Made by a program: the position numbers and the translations under genes. DNA of 40,038 nt from Gammaproteobacteria bacterium (GTDB taxonomy: Bacteria > Pseudomonadota > Gammaproteobacteria > HTCC5015), in contig JANQRI010000039.1 of NCBI GenBank assembly GCA_028284675.1, forward strand, positions 1 through 40,038, given 5' to 3'. Numbering within the stretch: position 1 is the stretch's first letter; each line of letters opens with the position of its first letter. Below the pieces are notes generated by a model. The model had not been told where the DNA came from, made no database searches, and saw only the letters and a program-made list of their open reading frames with translations. Shown piece after piece: positions 16,082 through 25,290 of this stretch.

Positions 16082-17170
16082 ATGCGCGTACTCTGCATTA
16101 CCCCTCAAAACGTCAAGCATGAAACCGCAATGTTTATCGGCCTTAAACAAAAAGGCATCGATATGCATGTCATTACCTGCAGAAAAAATGAGCCGGACTA
16201 CAGTGAGCTTCAGGCAGCCGGCATTCCTGTCCACATTATCACATTACGCAGCCGGCTTGACCGTGACGGGATCGAGCAGATTCGAAATATTATTATCACG
16301 CACAACATTGAAATAGTACATGCATTTAACAACAAAACTGTGTCAAATGCATTGCGTGCAAGCAAAGGGCTATCAGTAAAATTTATTGCTTACCGGGGCA
16401 TCGTTGGCAATGTTAGTTTTTTAAACCCGGGTTCATGGATGACCTATTTAAATCCACGGGTGAACCGGATTATCTGTGTGGCAGATGCAATTCGTATTTA
16501 CCTGCTTAAACTGCGCTTTCTCTGGATGAAAATACCCACACACAAACTGGTTACCATTCATAAGGGCCATAACATGGCCTGGTATCAAAAACCCCCGCAC
16601 AATCTGGCAGAGTTCAACATTCCGAAAAACGCGTTTGTGGTTGGCTGCACCACAAACTATCGCCCCCGTAAAGGAATTGAAATTTTAATTGCAGCCTTGC
16701 AACATTTACCCGCAGCCCACAACATCCATTTGCTATTAATAGGTAATATGGATAACTCCGGATTATTAAAACAAATCGAAGCCAGCCCTTACCGAACGCA
16801 TATTCACCTGACCGGATACAGGAGCAATGCCCCTGAAATAATCGCTGCCTGCGATGCCTGTATTCTTCCGTCGATCAAACGTGAGGGTTTGCCCAAAACG
16901 ATTATCGAAGGTATGGCCTATGGTGTGCCGCCGATTGTAACCGACTCAGGCGGTAGCCCTGAACTGGTGGAAAACGGCATTAGCGGTATTGTTATTCCAC
17001 CAAAGTCGGCAAAGGCTATCGCGGAAAGCATTTTATACTTATATCAAAATACAGAAAAACGCACGCAAATGGGCGCTGCGGCAAAACAGCGAATATGCGA
17101 TGCATTCGATGTGAAACAAACCATCGATAAAACCTTCAGGCTTTATCAGGAGCTTATAACAACAGATTAA
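16082..17170 (+). CDS. GT4 glycosyltransferase
   Basis: 362 aa, GT-B fold. The N-terminus MRVLCITPQNVKHETAMFIGL is the acceptor domain, and the hinge has VVGCTTNYRPRKGIEILI near 203-220. The E-x7-E motif is in KREGLPKTIIEGMAYG, with both glutamates present, followed by PPIVTDSGGSPELV. It lies alone on the plus strand opposite the LPS heptose genes, so a role in LPS core or another surface glycan is likely. It does not have the length or motifs to call WaaG. Convergent with the small zinc-finger gene 31 bases downstream. Confidence 0.83.
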   Translation: MRVLCITPQNVKHETAMFIGLKQKGIDMHVITCRKNEPDYSELQAAGIPVHIITLRSRLDRDGIEQIRNIIITHNIEIVHAFNNKTVSNALRASKGLSVKFIAYRGIVGNVSFLNPGSWMTYLNPRVNRIICVADAIRIYLLKLRFLWMKIPTHKLVTIHKGHNMAWYQKPPHNLAEFNIPKNAFVVGCTTNYRPRKGIEILIAALQHLPAAHNIHLLLIGNMDNSGLLKQIEASPYRTHIHLTGYRSNAPEIIAACDACILPSIKREGLPKTIIEGMAYGVPPIVTDSGGSPELVENGISGIVIPPKSAKAIAESILYLYQNTEKRTQMGAAAKQRICDAFDVKQTIDKTFRLYQELITTD

Positions 17171-17201
17171 CTCTGAAATCTTTCAATATAGCGACAGCGG
17201 T

Positions 17202-17417
17202 TTAGGCGCTATCTTCACGCTTTAAAACATACTGTGTACCACAATATGGACAAGAGTACTCTGTAACACCCTCACCGAGAGGGATATAAACTCGTGGATG
17301 CGAATTCCAAAGGCTGCTTTGTGGCATAGGGCAATGCACAGGCAAATCGGCTTCACTGACAAAGACCCGGCGCTCAGCATTTGGCTTTTCCTTAGCATGT
17401 TGATCCTGCCGATTCAT
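17202..17417 (-). CDS. Small zinc-finger (zf-CHCC) protein
   Basis: 71 aa from the ATG at 17417, preceded by GGAGAAGTG as Shine-Dalgarno. The frame is open further upstream into ilvE, but that start is less likely. Cys29, His40, Cys56 and Cys59 form the CHCC pattern: LPVHCPMPQSSLWNSHPRVYIP, then SCPYCGTQYVL. The fold is related to the mitochondrial complex I subunit NDUFS6. The bacterial function is not known. It starts 10 bases after ilvE and is probably co-transcribed with it. Confidence 0.85.
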   Translation of the reverse strand: MNRQDQHAKEKPNAERRVFVSEADLPVHCPMPQSSLWNSHPRVYIPLGEGVTEYSCPYCGTQYVLKREDSA

Positions 17418-17427
17418 CACTTCTCCA

Positions 17428-18351
17428 CTATACATAGGCCAGCCATTCCGGGTACTGATCCCGGCGGCCATGAACCTGGTCAAAATACATTGCCTGCAGC
17501 TTCTCAGTTAATGGGCCACGCTTGCCTTCACCAATGCGCCGGTTATCCACTTCACGCACCGGTGTAACTTCAGCGGCAGTACCTGTAAAAAACACTTCAT
17601 CTGCAATATAAACTTCATCGCGAGTGATACGCTTTTCCCGTAGCTGGATATTTTCCTCAGCCGCAAATGTAAAAATTGTGTTGCGTGTAATGCCATCCAG
17701 GCAGGAAGTCAGCTCCGGGGTATACAATATCCCGTCACGCACAATAAAAATATTCTCCCCGCTGCCTTCGGCAACATAGCCTTCATTATCAAGCAACAGC
17801 GCTTCATCATACCCCCCTGACAGCGCTTCATTCAGCGCCAGCATGGAATTCATATAACTGCCATTGGCTTTTGCCTTGCACATGTTGATATTGACATGGT
17901 GGCGGGTAAATGAAGAAGTTTTTACACGTATACCGTTTTGAATAGCATCATCCCCAAGATATGTGCCCCAATCCCAGGCGGCAATCATGCAATGCACCCG
18001 TAGATTATCAGCACGCAAGCCCATGCCTTCAGCACCATAAAAACACATGGGCCGGATATACGCATTTTCCAGATTATTGTCACGGACAATCTGCTTTTGC
18101 GCAGCATTCAGCGTGTCCATATCATAAGGAATCTCAATATCGAGTATTTTGGCCGAGTTCAGCAACCGCCGGGTATGCTCTTCCAAACGAAATATTGCGG
18201 TTCCTTTAGGTGTTTTGTATGCACGCAGGCCTTCAAATACGCCCATGCCATAATGCAGAGTGTGCGTCAGCACATGAACTTTTGCCTCACGCCAGGGCAA
18301 TATCTCACCATCCAACCATATTTTACCGTCTCGGTCATGCATAGCCTGCAT
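17428..18351 (-). CDS. ilvE: Branched-chain amino acid aminotransferase
   Basis: 307 aa, class IV PLP aminotransferase, cytosolic. It catalyses the last step of Ile, Leu and Val synthesis, or the first step of their breakdown, with glutamate/2-oxoglutarate. The PLP lysine is Lys161 in NINMCKAKANGSYMNS. The cofactor-phosphate region EGSGENIFIV and the FFTGTAAEVTPVREVD block are typical of IlvE. The ATG at 18351 has AGGAT upstream. It follows glnE by 76 bases on the same strand, an order also found in Pseudomonas. Its 2-oxoacid products match the possible substrate of the E1/E2 complex. Confidence 0.96.
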   Translation of the reverse strand: MQAMHDRDGKIWLDGEILPWREAKVHVLTHTLHYGMGVFEGLRAYKTPKGTAIFRLEEHTRRLLNSAKILDIEIPYDMDTLNAAQKQIVRDNNLENAYIRPMCFYGAEGMGLRADNLRVHCMIAAWDWGTYLGDDAIQNGIRVKTSSFTRHHVNINMCKAKANGSYMNSMLALNEALSGGYDEALLLDNEGYVAEGSGENIFIVRDGILYTPELTSCLDGITRNTIFTFAAEENIQLREKRITRDEVYIADEVFFTGTAAEVTPVREVDNRRIGEGKRGPLTEKLQAMYFDQVHGRRDQYPEWLAYV

Positions 18352-18427
18352 TTGTGTAATCCTATTCTTGTCAGTTTCATCAAAGTCGCGATTGTAGCCA
18401 ATAAAGCGGCGCTAAAAAACCGGTAAA

Positions 18428-21331
18428 TCAGTCCTTATCCATGAACCGGTGCCAAATACCCGCCACTTCTTCTATATGTTTTTCTGATACAGACAAATCC
18501 GGAAGAACAGCCGGGTCCCCCTGTAATGCCAGCCGATGCAAACGGGTCCGCAAATGTTTGTATGCGTCGATCAATTTTTCCACATCATTTTCGCTGAACA
18601 AACCCAGCTCACCAAATTGCTCCAAAATTCGTACATTATCCGTGTAGCGGGTCAATACCGGATGTGTTTGCGCCCAGGCCAATACACCAAATTGCACCAT
18701 AAACTCGATATCAGCAAGACCGCCTCGCCCCTGCTTGATATCGAATCCTTCCTGGGTTTTTTTAATCAGCTCATTGCGCATGCGGTCACGCATTTCTCTG
18801 ACCTTGATACGCAAATCCGTAATATCTCTGGGAGCACATAAGGTTTTATGCCGCAATGCTTCAAAAACAGTACGAATATTATCACCACCCGCTATCATCC
18901 GGGCCCGAACCAGAGCCTGATGTTCCCAGGTCCACGCACGCTTGTGCTGATACTGGGTAAAAGCACTCACTGAGCTGACCAGCGGCCCGGAAGCACCATC
19001 CGGCCTCAGGCGCACATCCACTTCATACAGAACACCGCCTAATGTCTGAGTACCAAGAATATGCATCAGACGCTGTGCATAGCGCATAAAGTATTGGTCA
19101 TGACCGACCTGTCTGGCTCCATCGCTTGGTTGTTGGTGACCCGCACTATTATGCAGAAAAACAATATCCAGATCCGAGCTATAGCCTAATTCAATGCCTC
19201 CAAGTTTTCCGTAGGCAATAATTGCCAGTTCAGGTTCATAGCTTTGATTATTCTGCTGACACTGCAAAATACCGTACTTTTCGCATATCTCCAGATATAC
19301 CTGATTGTGCACTTCATTCAATATCACTTCTGCAAGCCAGGTGAGTTGGTCACTGACTTTCATCAACGGCAACTGATTACTTACATCAACCGCCGCCACT
19401 CTTAAAGTTTGTTCCTGTTTGAAATGCCTTAATGCATTGAGCTGCTGCTCAAAGTCTTCAGCCTGCATGCTTTTTATCAACTGCTGTAACTGTATAGCCA
19501 TTTCTTGCCGGCTCGGCAGGCTGTACAGCTGACGCGGATCAAGCAAACCATCCAGTAGAACAGGTTGATGGAATAAATATTCAGTCACCCAACCACTGGC
19601 CGCGCAGAGGTTCACAAGCTGACGCAATGCATCAGGATGCTCCGCAAGCAACACCAGATAAACCGAACGCTGCACAACAGCCTGTAAAACATGCAACACA
19701 CGTGCGAGTGTCTGCTCCGGCTGCCGGGTTGCGGCGACCTCCTGAAATAAAGACTCGATCACATTTGCCAAACGTTCACGCGACATTTGGCTGATGTGTT
19801 TAACGGCATGTGATTTTCGAAACCTGTCAATGACTTCAAACGCCTCGGAAACCTGCTGAAAACCCAACCCGGTCAGCATTACCGTGGCTTCATCGGTATG
19901 CAGGCGCCCTTCAATCAGGCTGAGCAGCTGTAATGCAGCGGCATCTGGACTCTGCTGTTGATCATGCGTAAAAAAAACATCTGTAAAACACTTTCGAACT
20001 GCATCACGGTGCTGAGTCAATGCATCGGCAAATACCTGCCAATCAGAAAAACCCATCGCATAAGCCAGCCTTGCACGTTCCAAGTCCTGCTGCGGCAAAC
20101 GGTGCGTTTGCCGGTCAGCGACCATTTGCAGACGATTTTCAACATTGCGTAAAAACCTATAGGCTTCGATCAGACAATCCACAGTGCCCTGCTCAAGCAG
20201 ATAATGTTCAGCTAAAAACTGTAACACGGGAATTAATTCGCGCCGCCGCAGACCGGGCTCGCGCCCGGCGCGAATCAGCTGAAAAGCCTGTGCGATAAAT
20301 TCCACCTCCCGAATACCACCGGCTCCTAACTTAACATCATCCCCCAGTTTTTTACGATTAACCTCACGAACAATCATCGCCTTCATATCCCGAAGCGCGG
20401 CAAAGGCACTGTAATCAAGATAACGCCGATACACGAACGGGCGTAACATGGCCATCAGCTCATTCGCCTGTGAAGGCTGGCCGCAAATCGGCCTTGCTTT
20501 GATCATCGCGTAACGTTCCCAATCGCGACCCTGATTCTGATAATAGGTTTCCATAAAATCAAAAGACACAACCAATGCGCCACTGTCACCAAACGGGCGC
20601 AAGCGGGCATCGACCCTGAAGACGAAGCCGTCCTCTGTCGTCTCTTGAAGGTATTTAACAATCCGTTGCGCCTGTTGTGTAAAGAATGCCTGATTATCGA
20701 TTTCCCGTTGACTGCCATGCTCAACCCGGGTCTTCCCTTTTTCCGGGTAAGTGAAAATAAGGTCAACATCCGACGAGTAATTCAACTCACGTCCGCCAAG
20801 TTTCCCCATTGCAATCACAACCAGGGATTGCGGCTCGGCATTATGATTCAACGGGATACCGTGCTTACTCTGCAGCTCGTGGTAAGCATAAGCATGTGCC
20901 TTGCTTACACAAAACTCAGCCAATTCGCTCAGCGCGGTCAATGTTTCCTGCAGGTCCGCCCAGCCAAGCAAATCGCGGATAGCGATTCTGATAATTTCAC
21001 GCAAGCGCAACCGGCGTAACTGCTGCATAAACATGCCCTCATCTGCAGCATTCTCCAGTGCTGTTTTATAAGCCTGAAAGCGATCGATACTGAATACTTC
21101 ATACAGTGCTTCTTGCCTCAGAAAGTCTGCCAGTAACTCTGTTTTACCGATAAAGATTCTGGCTATAAAAGGGCTGCAACAAAATATACGCTGTAAAACA
21201 GCCTGCCAGCCGGGGTCTGGTCCCGTCAGCGCAAGCGACTTAACCGCGCTTTGCAGTTGCTCAAGCAATTGCGCTCCCTGTGCGTTGAGCTCGGCATCTT
21301 CAGGAAACGCTGTTAGTTTTTGGATATCCAT
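18428..21331 (-). CDS. glnE: Bifunctional glutamine synthetase adenylyltransferase/adenylyl-removing enzyme
   Basis: 967 aa, slightly longer than E. coli GlnE. It inactivates glutamine synthetase by adding AMP and reactivates it by phosphorolysis, under PII control. The duplicated nucleotidyltransferase domains are both intact. The N-terminal (adenylyl-removing) half has GGRELNYSSDVDLIF, with metal Asp188 and Asp190. The C-terminal (adenylylating) half has GGIELGYSSDLDIVF near residue 700. FDIKQGRGGLADIEFMVQF lies near the C-terminus. The start is the first ATG, with no clear Shine-Dalgarno. It diverges from the iron transporter across 193 bases. Confidence 0.97.
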   Translation of the reverse strand: MDIQKLTAFPEDAELNAQGAQLLEQLQSAVKSLALTGPDPGWQAVLQRIFCCSPFIARIFIGKTELLADFLRQEALYEVFSIDRFQAYKTALENAADEGMFMQQLRRLRLREIIRIAIRDLLGWADLQETLTALSELAEFCVSKAHAYAYHELQSKHGIPLNHNAEPQSLVVIAMGKLGGRELNYSSDVDLIFTYPEKGKTRVEHGSQREIDNQAFFTQQAQRIVKYLQETTEDGFVFRVDARLRPFGDSGALVVSFDFMETYYQNQGRDWERYAMIKARPICGQPSQANELMAMLRPFVYRRYLDYSAFAALRDMKAMIVREVNRKKLGDDVKLGAGGIREVEFIAQAFQLIRAGREPGLRRRELIPVLQFLAEHYLLEQGTVDCLIEAYRFLRNVENRLQMVADRQTHRLPQQDLERARLAYAMGFSDWQVFADALTQHRDAVRKCFTDVFFTHDQQQSPDAAALQLLSLIEGRLHTDEATVMLTGLGFQQVSEAFEVIDRFRKSHAVKHISQMSRERLANVIESLFQEVAATRQPEQTLARVLHVLQAVVQRSVYLVLLAEHPDALRQLVNLCAASGWVTEYLFHQPVLLDGLLDPRQLYSLPSRQEMAIQLQQLIKSMQAEDFEQQLNALRHFKQEQTLRVAAVDVSNQLPLMKVSDQLTWLAEVILNEVHNQVYLEICEKYGILQCQQNNQSYEPELAIIAYGKLGGIELGYSSDLDIVFLHNSAGHQQPSDGARQVGHDQYFMRYAQRLMHILGTQTLGGVLYEVDVRLRPDGASGPLVSSVSAFTQYQHKRAWTWEHQALVRARMIAGGDNIRTVFEALRHKTLCAPRDITDLRIKVREMRDRMRNELIKKTQEGFDIKQGRGGLADIEFMVQFGVLAWAQTHPVLTRYTDNVRILEQFGELGLFSENDVEKLIDAYKHLRTRLHRLALQGDPAVLPDLSVSEKHIEEVAGIWHRFMDKD

Positions 21332-21390
21332 AAGCGTTTATTACCCCACTTATCGCGGGCCGAATCAACTCGCAATTGGCATTTTAAAAC

Positions 21391-21409
21391 AAGAATGTTT
21401 ATCATTTGC
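21391..21409. promoter_or_regulatory. Fur box upstream of the iron ABC transporter
   Basis: Read on the minus strand the site is GCAAATGATAAACATTCTT. This matches the 19-bp Fur consensus GATAATGATAATCATTATC at 14 positions, including the central ATGATAA and CATT. It overlaps the promoter -35 region, the position expected for iron-dependent repression of the downstream operon. Confidence 0.75.
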
Positions 21410-21428
21410 ATTTCCAGTATCATATAAT
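21399..21428 (+). promoter_or_regulatory. Promoter of the iron ABC transporter operon
   Basis: A perfect TATAAT (21423-21428) has TTATCA (21399-21404) 18 bases upstream. The Fur box covers the -35. The untranslated leader is about 90 bases. Confidence 0.6.
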
Positions 21429-21524
21429 GCAGACCGGTTCCGCGAGCGGTATAGCTGAAAACATGCAAGTATTTGAAAATTAAGAAATTATAAGCTTTTC
21501 GGTCACCATCAGGAGATACATATT

Positions 21525-22547
21525 TTGAAAAAAATAAATCGATATATCGGCGTATCACTTTGCATTTTTCTGTGCGCCTGTACATCGGCACCGCCGGAAG
21601 TCAATGTGTATTCTTACCGCAAAGAAAGCCTGATTAAACCTCTGCTGGATCAGTTTACCCAGGATACAGGTATTCAGGTCAATCTCGTTACCGGAAAAGC
21701 CGATGTACTGTTCCAGCGCTTGAAAAGCGAAGGAGAAAATACACCGGCGGACCTGCTACTCACTGTCGATGCCGGTCGGCTGTATCGCGCCAAACAAGCG
21801 GAATTGTTGCAAGCAATAGACTCTACGGTATTGACTGAAACAGTACCCGTCAACCTGCGCGACCCGGACAACCAGTGGTTCGGGCTCTCCTACCGTGCAC
21901 GCGTCATTATGTATAACAAATCCAAAGTCAAACCCGAAGAGCTTGCCGACTACGAAGACTTAACTGATGAAAAATGGCGTGGCCGACTCTGTGTTCGCTC
22001 TTCAGGAAACATTTATAACCAGTCACTACTGGCATCGATTATTGCACATCTTGGAGAATCGGGTGCTGCAGCATGGTCTGAAGGCGTCGTGAAAAATTTT
22101 GCCAGACCACCCAAAGGTAATGACCGCAGCCAGATGAGTGGTGCTGCGGTTGGAGAGTGCGATATTGCAATCGCCAACACATACTATCTTGCGAACTGGC
22201 TGCAATCCGATAAGCCACAGGAAACTGAAATGGCTGCACAACTGGGCGTACTGTTCCCCAATCAAAACAACCGTGGAACACACATTAATATCAGCGGAGC
22301 CGGGGTTACCCGGCATGCAAAAAACCCGGCCAACGCCATCAAGCTCCTGGAATACCTGGTCAGTGATAAAGCACAAGAGTGGTATGCAAATACCAATAAT
22401 GAATACCCGGTTAAAGAGTCCATTAACGTGAGTCCCACAATAAAATCCTGGGGTTACCCGTTTAAAGCAGACACACTAAACCTGAACGAACTGGGTACTC
22501 TTAATGCGACCGCTGTAAAAATCTTTGACCTTACTGGCTGGAAATAA
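21525..22547 (+). CDS. Ferric iron ABC transporter, substrate-binding lipoprotein
   Basis: 340 aa from a TTG with a good AGGAGA 8 bases upstream. It captures ferric ion in the periplasm for the downstream permease. The N-terminus is a lipoprotein signal with lipobox L-C-A-C and acylated Cys19. Neisserial FbpA is, by contrast, a soluble periplasmic protein. The fold is the FbpA/AfuA type, and the adjacent iron-binding tyrosines are at 220-221 in IANTYYLANW. Its place as first gene after a Fur box supports iron rather than another ligand. The permease follows after 18 bases. Confidence 0.93.
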   Translation: MKKINRYIGVSLCIFLCACTSAPPEVNVYSYRKESLIKPLLDQFTQDTGIQVNLVTGKADVLFQRLKSEGENTPADLLLTVDAGRLYRAKQAELLQAIDSTVLTETVPVNLRDPDNQWFGLSYRARVIMYNKSKVKPEELADYEDLTDEKWRGRLCVRSSGNIYNQSLLASIIAHLGESGAAAWSEGVVKNFARPPKGNDRSQMSGAAVGECDIAIANTYYLANWLQSDKPQETEMAAQLGVLFPNQNNRGTHINISGAGVTRHAKNPANAIKLLEYLVSDKAQEWYANTNNEYPVKESINVSPTIKSWGYPFKADTLNLNELGTLNATAVKIFDLTGWK

Positions 22548-22565
22548 CCCGGGCAATAAACGTCT

Positions 22566-24242
22566 GTGAACCTGGCCGCAGCACACAACTGGGCTCACCG
22601 TAGATTTTTCCGCTGGAACAGCTGGATTACAGGCTCAGCGTTGCTCGCCTTCATTATCTCACTGCCTCTGCTGACGATTATAAGCTTTCTATTTGCTCCC
22701 GCCGGTGAGGTATGGCAACACTTGGCAGATACAGTTCTAAAAGATTATGTCCGTAATTCTATAGTGCTTATGCTGGGAGTCGGCGCGATCAGTGTTTTTC
22801 TCGGTGTGACCACCGCATGGTTGACCAGCATGTGCGATTTCAACGGCAGAAAAACCCTGGAATGGGCACTGCTGCTGCCGCTCGCCGCACCGGCTTATAT
22901 CGTTGCGTTTACCTATGCCGGACTGCTGGACCCGGCAGGGATCATACAAACCAGCCTGCGGGAACTATTTGGCTGGGAGTATGGAGACTACTGGTTTCCT
23001 GAAATCAGATCGATACCCGGCGCAATACTGATCCTCAGTCTGGTATTGTATCCATACGTTTATATGCTTGCCCGCGCCGCATTTCTATCACAATCGGTTT
23101 GCGTACTCGAAGTCAGCCGCTCTTTAGGTTGCGGCCCCTGGCGCACGTTTATCACGATTGCATTACCACTGGCGCGTCCGGCGATTGCCGCAGGCCTCAC
23201 ATTAGTGTCGATGGAAGCACTTGCCGATTACGGGACAGTCCAGTTTCTGGGAGTCAGCACTTTTACGACAGGCATATTCCGAACATGGTTTGGCCTGGGT
23301 GATACCGCTGCTGCCGCGCAGTTAGCAACGTTATTGATGGGATTTATCTTCGCGCTCGTGTTACTCGAACGAGTATCACGGCGCGGCGCCCGTTACTACC
23401 ATACCAGTAATAAATATTCCCGCCTACCACGCTATGTATTGAAAAACAGCCGCCAATGGCTGGCATTAATTTACTGCATGCTGCCGCTGACCCTGGGTTT
23501 TTTAATCCCACTCGGTCAGCTACTGCTCTGGGCCGTCGAAACATATGACAAAATGCTCAATACTCAATTTATTTTTTTGGTCTGGAATAGTCTATGGCTG
23601 GCCGGTGCAACCGCACTTATTGCGGTTGCGGTCGCGGTTTTTCTCAGCTACGCCCAGCGCCAACAACCAACATTCAGCGTGCGTATGCTGGTTAAGCTTA
23701 CCGGTATGGGATATGCGGTGCCCGGTGCAGTCATTGCAGTTGGTGTTATGATAATTGCCGGCTGGCTGGATAACCGGATCACTTCCTGGAGCACACTTAT
23801 GCTCAGCGGCTCTTTTACAGCATTGATATTTACTTACCTGGTAAGATTCTTATCCATTTCGCTGCAAAATGTCGATGCGGGCCTGAGCAAAGTCAAACCC
23901 TCAATGGACGATGCAGCCAAAGCCCTTGGCCACCCCACCCTTCAAGTTATCAAAAATATTCATTTGCCAATTATGCGGGGTACTATCTTAACCGCTTTAC
24001 TGCTGGTATTTGTTGACGTTCTGAAAGAGCTTCCGGCAACATTGGTCATGCGACCGTTTAACTTTAATACACTTGCCGTGCGCACCTATGAACTGGCTTC
24101 GGACGAACGGCTTGCGGATGCATCGACTGCAGGTCTCGCAATTGTTCTAACCGGCATTATCCCGGTTATCCTTTTGAGCCGGTCAATCAGTCGCTCCAGG
24201 CCCGGGCAAACCGCTGTACCTAAAAAATATGTCACTGCTTGA
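22566..24242 (+). CDS. Ferric iron ABC transporter, fused permease
   Basis: 558 aa, starting at GTG. Inner-membrane permease of FbpB type, in which two six-helix modules are fused in one chain. Each half has its EAA-type loop for ATPase contact: EVSRSLGCGPWRTFITIALP near 180-200, and DAAKALGHPTLQVIKNIHLP near 457-476. It overlaps the ATPase gene by 14 bases, so the operon is tightly coupled. It works with the upstream lipoprotein and downstream ATPase to import ferric iron. Confidence 0.93.
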   Translation: MNLAAAHNWAHRRFFRWNSWITGSALLAFIISLPLLTIISFLFAPAGEVWQHLADTVLKDYVRNSIVLMLGVGAISVFLGVTTAWLTSMCDFNGRKTLEWALLLPLAAPAYIVAFTYAGLLDPAGIIQTSLRELFGWEYGDYWFPEIRSIPGAILILSLVLYPYVYMLARAAFLSQSVCVLEVSRSLGCGPWRTFITIALPLARPAIAAGLTLVSMEALADYGTVQFLGVSTFTTGIFRTWFGLGDTAAAAQLATLLMGFIFALVLLERVSRRGARYYHTSNKYSRLPRYVLKNSRQWLALIYCMLPLTLGFLIPLGQLLLWAVETYDKMLNTQFIFLVWNSLWLAGATALIAVAVAVFLSYAQRQQPTFSVRMLVKLTGMGYAVPGAVIAVGVMIIAGWLDNRITSWSTLMLSGSFTALIFTYLVRFLSISLQNVDAGLSKVKPSMDDAAKALGHPTLQVIKNIHLPIMRGTILTALLLVFVDVLKELPATLVMRPFNFNTLAVRTYELASDERLADASTAGLAIVLTGIIPVILLSRSISRSRPGQTAVPKKYVTA

Positions 24243-25281
24243 AGTCAAAGATCTAAGCATTCGTTTCAACTCGCTGCTTGCGGTAGACAAGCTGTCTTTC
24301 AGTTTATCGCGCGGCGAAATCGGCTGCTTACTGGGACCCAGCGGTTGCGGTAAAACCACCGTGCTACGTGCAATCGCAGGCTTTGAAACACCTCATGCCG
24401 GTGAAATAGCATTGCAAGACAAAAACGTCAGCCGCCCTGGCTGGGCACTGGCAACTGAACGTCGTCATGTCGGTATGGTTTTTCAGGACTTTGCATTATT
24501 CCCACATTTAAATGTTGCAGATAATATTGGGTTCGGCCTGCACAAACTTTCACAGCGCAACCGAGAGGAGCGAATTCGAGTGCTCCTCAGCCTGGTCAAC
24601 CTGAATGGCATGGAAAAAAAATACCCACACGAGCTTTCCGGTGGCCAGCAACAACGGGTCGCACTGGCCCGGGCTGTTGCACCACGCCCCAATTTATTGC
24701 TGCTGGATGAGCCTTTTTCAAATATCGATATAGAATTGCGCGAACAACTTGCACGCGACATTCGTGAGATCGTACACCGGGAAAATACCACAGCACTGTT
24801 GGTCACCCATGACCAGCATGAAGCGTTTGCGGTAGCCGATCATATCGGTGTGCTCAATTCGGGACGATTACACCAATGGGATACGGGATACAATCTTTAT
24901 CACAAGCCAGCCGACCTGTTTGTGGCAGACTTTATTGGTCGTGGAGTGCTGATAAACGGTCACATCATTGACGAACACAGCATCCAAACAGATTTCGGCA
25001 TTATTGAAAACAACCCGCAGAGCGGCGGCACTTTAGAACCCGGCGATCAGATCAACATCCTGATACGGCCTGATGATATCATTCATGATGATAATAGCGA
25101 GCAAACCGCCAAAGTGCTGGATAAAGCCTTCCAGGGAGCCGATTTCCTATACACTTTGGAACTTGAAAACAATGTGCGTGTTTTATGTTTTGCACCGAGT
25201 CATCATAATCATAGTATCGGTGAACGTATTGGTATCCGGCTGGAACTGGACCACCTGGTCGCATTTAAAAAAAATATTTGA
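24229..25281 (+). CDS. Ferric iron ABC transporter, ATP-binding subunit
   Basis: 350 aa, cytoplasmic ATPase of FbpC type. Walker A is GPSGCGKTT (36-44), the Q-loop region is VFQDFALFPH, the signature is LSGGQQQRV, and Walker B is LLLLDEPFSN with a downstream switch His in LLVTHDQ. A C-terminal OB-like (TOBE) domain from about 240 onwards is typical of this family. It starts inside the permease gene. It converges with the c-di-GMP regulator after 9 bases, and no strong terminator is visible. Confidence 0.94.
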   Translation: MSLLEVKDLSIRFNSLLAVDKLSFSLSRGEIGCLLGPSGCGKTTVLRAIAGFETPHAGEIALQDKNVSRPGWALATERRHVGMVFQDFALFPHLNVADNIGFGLHKLSQRNREERIRVLLSLVNLNGMEKKYPHELSGGQQQRVALARAVAPRPNLLLLDEPFSNIDIELREQLARDIREIVHRENTTALLVTHDQHEAFAVADHIGVLNSGRLHQWDTGYNLYHKPADLFVADFIGRGVLINGHIIDEHSIQTDFGIIENNPQSGGTLEPGDQINILIRPDDIIHDDNSEQTAKVLDKAFQGADFLYTLELENNVRVLCFAPSHHNHSIGERIGIRLELDHLVAFKKNI

Positions 25282-25290
25282 TTTTTTATA

